From NCBI RefSeq assembly GCF_000006405.1, contig NW_003214508.1, positions 959,062 through 982,423 of the forward strand: a stretch of DNA of 23,362 nucleotides. Direction: 5' to 3'. This document shows positions 19,598 to 23,362 of the stretch, piece after piece; position 1 is the stretch's first letter; every line of letters starts with the position of its first letter. The notes beneath the pieces were generated by a model that had not been told where the DNA came from, did not search any database, and was given only the letters and a program-made list of their open reading frames with translations. The translations under genes and the position numbers were made by a program. This stretch comes from Perkinsus marinus ATCC 50983 (lineage: Eukaryota > Perkinsozoa > Perkinsida > Perkinsidae).

Positions 19598-20812
19598 TCA
19601 ACGTCCCAGCCAAGCTGGGGTGACCCCACCACAATGCTCGTATGTCCTCCGACCCTTCTGCCGAGCTGCGAATTCCTCAGGGGTCTCATCGTCCTCAGGT
19701 ACCACCAACGTCTGTGGATATTGAACCACGCGTGCTCGACCATCCAAGCCGTAATAGACCTCTCCTGCTGTCGTACCCCGACCCTCTATGCTTCCATAAT
19801 CATCATCCTCGTTATCATCACCAGAGGCAATGTTGAACATATCCTTCATACCATAACTATGCCTATAATAGTATCCTCCTCTTAGACCGGGGGTATACCT
19901 CCCACCATAACCCCACGTATTAACCTTATGGTACCCATGAGGGCCACCTACTGACAAGACCTTCGATCCAAAGGCCGAGGCTGCTGATGGGCCCGTATTT
20001 GCTCCTCGCACTACAAACCTATCGAACTGCAGCTGTTGTCTAGGGCCGCTCTTACAGCCACCATTAGGACCACACTTACTACCTCTTGCTGACGAGCCTT
20101 GCCCCTTCACAGATGCAGTCGGCCCCTCTCCTGGTGATATCAATGTACGCAAGGGATAGCTGCCATTAATAGGCACCCCATAAGCCATAGTGGCATGACC
20201 AGCACTATCGAGTTGCTGCTGTTGCTGCGGCTGAGCACTGAGGTCGCTACTCCCAGCGCCTTTCGAACACATACCCCGGAAGCAGACCACGAAGTGAGCC
20301 GCTATGACCATTATCGCCATGGAGGTCAGTGTTACAGCAGCCCAGTGCTGCCAGGCACTAAGCCGTTTCTCAGCCAATGTCCCATGCTTCAGAAATTTTA
20401 GCCTTGCAGGTTGCAATCTACCCCATGGTATATTCTCCGAGGTCGGCGCAGGAGCAGACTCCCCCATATCCAACATTGATATCGGCTCTCTTTCCTCATT
20501 AAGACCCATGCCCAGCATAGGTATCGGCCCTCCTTCCTCATTACGACCCATAGTGACAAAAGGTATCGGCCTCCTCTCGTCAGCTCGGCCCATAGCAGCG
20601 AATGGTATAGGTTCTCTTTCGTCAGTTCTACGAGCCTCTTCAGAACGTACAGCAGCCAATGACAGTTCTTGCGTGATGGGTCGTCCTTCAATCAAAGGCC
20701 GCGGCATCTGTTGACCTCGGCCAAGGCAGCAGCATAGTGCCAGAAACATAACATTATAACAAGATGGCATTCGCATAACCCGACGACGACCACGATGATG
20801 TTGTGACGACAT
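19598..20812 (-). CDS. Intronless membrane or secreted protein with 14-residue repeats
   Basis: A single open frame of 404 aa starts at the ATG at 20812. Residues about 12-34 form a signal-like segment (basic MRMPSCYN then VMFLALCCCLG). Residues 64-119 are four tandem 14-residue repeats built on (D/E)ERxPIPxxxMGxx. A strong membrane helix follows at about 156-178 (HWAAVTLTSMAIMVIAAHF). Then come a Gln run, a Gly/Ser/Lys-rich stretch, a Gly/Tyr-rich part (GGRYTPGLRGGYYYRHSYG) and an acidic patch (DDNEDDDYG). It is either a type I protein after signal cleavage or a two-pass protein. No enzyme domain is recognised. Surface or wall-associated roles are conceivable, but that is speculation. It is the only long gene here with no sign of introns. 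Confidence 0.7.
   Translation of the reverse strand: MSSQHHRGRRRVMRMPSCYNVMFLALCCCLGRGQQMPRPLIEGRPITQELSLAAVRSEEARRTDEREPIPFAAMGRADERRPIPFVTMGRNEEGGPIPMLGMGLNEEREPISMLDMGESAPAPTSENIPWGRLQPARLKFLKHGTLAEKRLSAWQHWAAVTLTSMAIMVIAAHFVVCFRGMCSKGAGSSDLSAQPQQQQQLDSAGHATMAYGVPINGSYPLRTLISPGEGPTASVKGQGSSARGSKCGPNGGCKSGPRQQLQFDRFVVRGANTGPSAASAFGSKVLSVGGPHGYHKVNTWGYGGRYTPGLRGGYYYRHSYGMKDMFNIASGDDNEDDDYGSIEGRGTTAGEVYYGLDGRARVVQYPQTLVVPEDDETPEEFAARQKGRRTYEHCGGVTPAWLGR
20456..20623 (-). repeat. Four tandem 42-bp coding repeats
   Basis: Four diverged 42-bp units encode the 14-residue repeats of the 404-aa protein (cores PIPFAAMGR, PIPFVTMGR, PIPMLGMGL, PISMLDMGE). Copies vary at many positions, so the array is not a very recent expansion. 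Confidence 0.85.
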
Positions 20813-21036
20813 TAAATGTCCAAACACCGACAGAAGTCAGACGAAAGAAACACGAGACTATAAAGCTACCAGAGTGATGATCTCAACGATGCCCTATGAG
20901 ACTAGTATTAATTACCACACGACTTGAGGGACGAGCACTGGTGAAACCTATACATTATTCTACTACTTTCAATGTCTACAGTAGGATCATAGTAGGAAAA
21001 CGAATGACAGAATCGTGACAGTTACACTACCAGTAT
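20813..21036. promoter_or_regulatory. Upstream region of the repeat-protein gene
   Basis: These 224 bp between the LeuRS stop and the 20812 start must contain the LeuRS 3' end and the upstream region of the next gene. No motif is recognised. Confidence 0.35.
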
Positions 21037-23107
21037 CTACTCAGTAACTTCCTTCGCATAGAAAACGATGACTGCCCTGCCGGGGGCGCCGGTTGCCCTG
21101 CGGTTGTTCTTGTCAACTGCAGAGTCCTCAGCGGCATCCCTAACCTCGACCTCACCAGGTAGGCCTAGCTGCTTCTTGATGAGCCCTAAAGAGAACCGAA
21201 ATAGAATCCCCCTATGGACCGCTGACAATGACCGTACCCTTCTGATCCTCGATCATCCTAGTCTCATCAAAGGGCAACGTGAGGGCCAATGCTGCCTTGC
21301 CCTTAGTCTTCACTTCCGTCTGCATGTGGAAGGGGGCGAACTTCATAGCCATACCCTTCTCCTGCTTGGACAACTCCTTGATAAGAGGATGGTCCTTGAA
21401 GAAGTTACCCATAAACTTCTTATCGACCTACAACATCAACAACAACACTCATAGCATATCAGTGCCGACTACAGCATCCATACCGGCTCATTGTTCTCAT
21501 CAAGCTCGACTTCACTAAGGACCTTCAAACACGTCTGCTGGAACGGCTTATACTCCTTCGTAACGTAAATGACAGCATCTGAACACCATCCCACTACAGC
21601 TAGACCCTAACACAGCTACCTACCAGTAGGAGGGACCGGTGCAGGGGCCTTCTTCTTAGGTTGCATGTGCTTCTGGAGCTCCAAGCGGAACTCACGAAGA
21701 TTAGACTGCAGCATATTGTACTGTCGGCCTACAGTATCAAACCAGTATCACCACCATCATCAAGTTCAACGGATGCCACACTCACTGAGGGACTCGTTGA
21801 ATGGGGCATCAGCAACAGGCCACGACTGCTGGACGACAAGACCCTAAACACATGGCATTACGATCATCGTACTAAGCCGCCTCCCTACTACCTCTTTATG
21901 AAGGATATCGCTCCAAATATGTTCGCAGAAGTGGGGGGTGATGGGCACCATGACCAAGGCCTGGACCTCGATGTAACGCCTTAGTAGATGACGATGCATT
22001 GAGCCATCAGTGAGCACACGATATTGGTCCCTGCTTCAACCATTGTCCCGACCATCAACTGTTGATGACAGCTATGACTAACCTGAGGTTCTGCATGTCG
22101 AACCAACCAGCCTTGAGGGCATCCCTCATCATCATCTTAGAGTACCCAGCATCGGCCTCTTGGATCAGTCTGTTGAGCTCGTTGGCGAAACACTTGTCCA
22201 CGAATGTATATTCACCTGAAGTTCCATCATCGAACACAGGCAGCCAGTACCAATGGTACTACCATCGCGCTCCTTGGCGAGCTCCTCAGAGCTGGTCATG
22301 ACCTCAGTGGCCCAATTATCGAAGGTAGTAAGAGACAAAATACTGTCATTAGCCGTCTTCCTCTTGAAGTTAGCATTCTCAAGACCATCGCCTACCATAA
22401 AATGAATGACTATCAATGCACCTCCCATTATGCACGCACCAGCATCAGCCAAAGCCAGACGAGTCGCGTCGGCCGAGAACTCCCCGCAGGCCTGGTCCAG
22501 CGTGAGGAAGTTACCCCGCGACTTCGACATCTTCTCATCATCCACCATCACATGACCATTGGTGAAGAAGGCTTGAGGCCAAAGGTCCGGACTGCCAAAG
22601 CGGTCAAGAGCACCATGATCACAGCTCGAAACACCTACCGGTCTTCCCAGATAGCTGCATGACTGTACAGGCACATAGTCAAGTGATTCGGGATCAGATC
22701 CTTACCACTGCACCTCAGACTCATAGGGTACCTATAATATCAAGCATCATCCTAGTGTAAACCAGATCCGTCTGCTCACCAGTAGTTGAACTCTCTCTTC
22801 AGCTTATCAAGACTCTCCCGGGAAATGGCACAATCAGCTGGAGGCTCAGAAGCAAGATCAAAGATATAATCGAAAACATCATCAGTTATCTGCTCAGCAT
22901 CAATGCCGAGAGGATGGTCACCAGAGCCATCAAGGACGCCTACTAACAGACTACCCTGGCCGACCAGACATTGAGGACTCACCTCCCTGCAGTAGATGGG
23001 CGATAGTGTAATAAGCCATGTAAATAGTAGAGTCCGACAGACTCTCGATGACCCATCGCTTGTCCCAAGGTAGACGGGTACCGAGGCCGAAATTACGAGA
23101 GCATGCC
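21037..23107 (-). CDS. LARS1: Cytosolic-type leucyl-tRNA synthetase, 3' part (partial)
   Basis: LeuRS charges tRNA-Leu with leucine. Thirteen visible exons join in frame: 23107-22983, 22939-22780, 22731-22639, 22591-22440, 22391-22263, 22215-22083, 21979-21892, 21843-21786, 21728-21624, 21578-21484, 21427-21238 and 21185-21037, with small uncertainty at some edges. Recognisable parts are [60 protein letters not shown], the KMSKS loop (22519-22533) followed by [10 protein letters not shown] and [13 protein letters not shown], then the anticodon-binding region ([27 protein letters not shown]) and the archaeal/eukaryotic-type C-terminal extension ending FYAKEVTE. The class I HIGH motif and the editing domain lie beyond the right edge. 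Introns are mostly 45-70 nt. Identification is certain; the list shows twelve edges I am sure of. Confidence 0.95.
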
Positions 23108-23149
23108 CTGAGATGACGAAGGCCAGTATTAGGACCGAGGTACCTCCTG

Positions 23150-23194
23150 CACTAGCTACTACTACTACCACTACTACTACTTCATTCATTCATT
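23150..23194 (+). repeat. CTA/ATTC short tandem repeats
   Basis: Repeats of CTA (23156-23181, with one CAC interruption) run into ATTC repeats (23182-23195). They lie in the LeuRS intron upstream of the RNFGLG exon. Read on the minus strand they form a GAAT then GTA tail directly after the stop of the LINE-like fragment. Confidence 0.85.
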
Positions 23195-23315
23195 CCCGCA
23201 TAGTTCATCTGGACGAACGTGCGAGCTACTAGTCGCATTTACAATCCCCTTCCACAATTTCCGATCCATAGCAGCTTCTCTAATACTATCCCAACGACCC
23301 CCCCGCTCTATGAAC
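23195..23315 (-). mobile_element. Possible 3' remnant of a LINE-type retroelement
   Basis: On the minus strand an open stretch encodes GGRWDSIREAAMDRKLWKG and then reaches a stop near 23190. The pattern W-x(4-6)-A-x-DR-x-x-W-x-x-I/L-V is typical of the last residues of non-LTR retrotransposon ORF2 proteins. The stop is followed by simple repeats, as at many LINE 3' ends, and the same GTA trinucleotide flanks the other side. The fragment is short, so the family cannot be named and a host exon is not excluded. Confidence 0.35.
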
Positions 23316-23318
23316 TCG

Positions 23319-23360
<42 letters not shown>

Positions 23361-23362
23361 CA
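23316..23362 (+). repeat. (CTA)n microsatellite at the window edge
   Basis: At least 14 near-perfect CTA units run to the right edge of the window, so the true length is unknown. It belongs to the LeuRS intron or to sequence flanking the LINE-like fragment. Confidence 0.95.

Noticed and set aside
20304-20714. 136-aa plus-strand ORF with apparent repeats
   Set aside because: It mirrors the 42-bp coding repeats of the minus-strand 404-aa gene, which has the signal segment and membrane helix.
1-23362. CRISPR arrays, bacterial operons or phage genes
   Set aside because: No spaced direct repeats or prokaryotic gene layout is present; the genes are spliced and eukaryotic.

Overview
This window looks like nuclear DNA of a unicellular eukaryote with compact, intron-rich genes. 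Almost every gene I could model is cut by very short GT-AG introns, mostly 40-55 nt, and reading frames join exactly once these are removed. Genes lie close together, largely head to tail on the minus strand. These traits, and the mix of eukaryotic core proteins, suggest an alveolate-type protist; Perkinsus or a relative is my best guess. That is inference: no rRNA or species marker is present.

Layout, left to right. Minus strand, 78-6810: a tRNA-splicing endonuclease catalytic subunit (TSEN34), spliceosomal SmD1, and a 30-exon gene for a CBM20 + trehalose-phosphate synthase + trehalose-phosphatase fusion. Plus strand, about 7150-10830: two poorly resolved spliced loci (about 7154-8076 and 8142-8810), then a well-resolved gene that joins a WW domain to a Yip1-like multi-pass membrane domain (9241-10827). 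From 10828 to 11957 there is little beyond one doubtful ORF. Minus strand again to the right edge: PRP19 (interrupted by a 100-N assembly gap that hides most WD repeats), a 1.1 kb intergenic stretch, a VTT/DedA-type (TVP38/TMEM64-like) membrane protein, a 753-aa protein with a vWA-like N-terminal region and an F-box-like segment, a 145-aa unknown protein, a 404-aa intronless secreted or membrane protein with four 14-residue repeats, and the 3' part of cytosolic-type leucyl-tRNA synthetase, which runs off the right edge. The last visible LeuRS intron holds trinucleotide repeats and what looks like the tail end of a LINE.

Functional themes: RNA processing (TSEN34, SmD1, PRP19), translation (LeuRS), storage-sugar or trehalose metabolism (CBM20-TPS-TPP) and endomembrane proteins (WW-Yip1, VTT protein). 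There is no operon logic. Close spacing on one strand would suit a genome using spliced-leader trans-splicing, but I see no spliced-leader gene here.

Most noteworthy: the trehalose enzyme has a starch-binding-type N-terminus and a synthase domain that has lost several hallmark catalytic residues while keeping most phosphatase motifs; the WW-Yip1 fusion; the SmD1 tail built of Gly-Lys instead of Gly-Arg; and the vWA/F-box-like protein.
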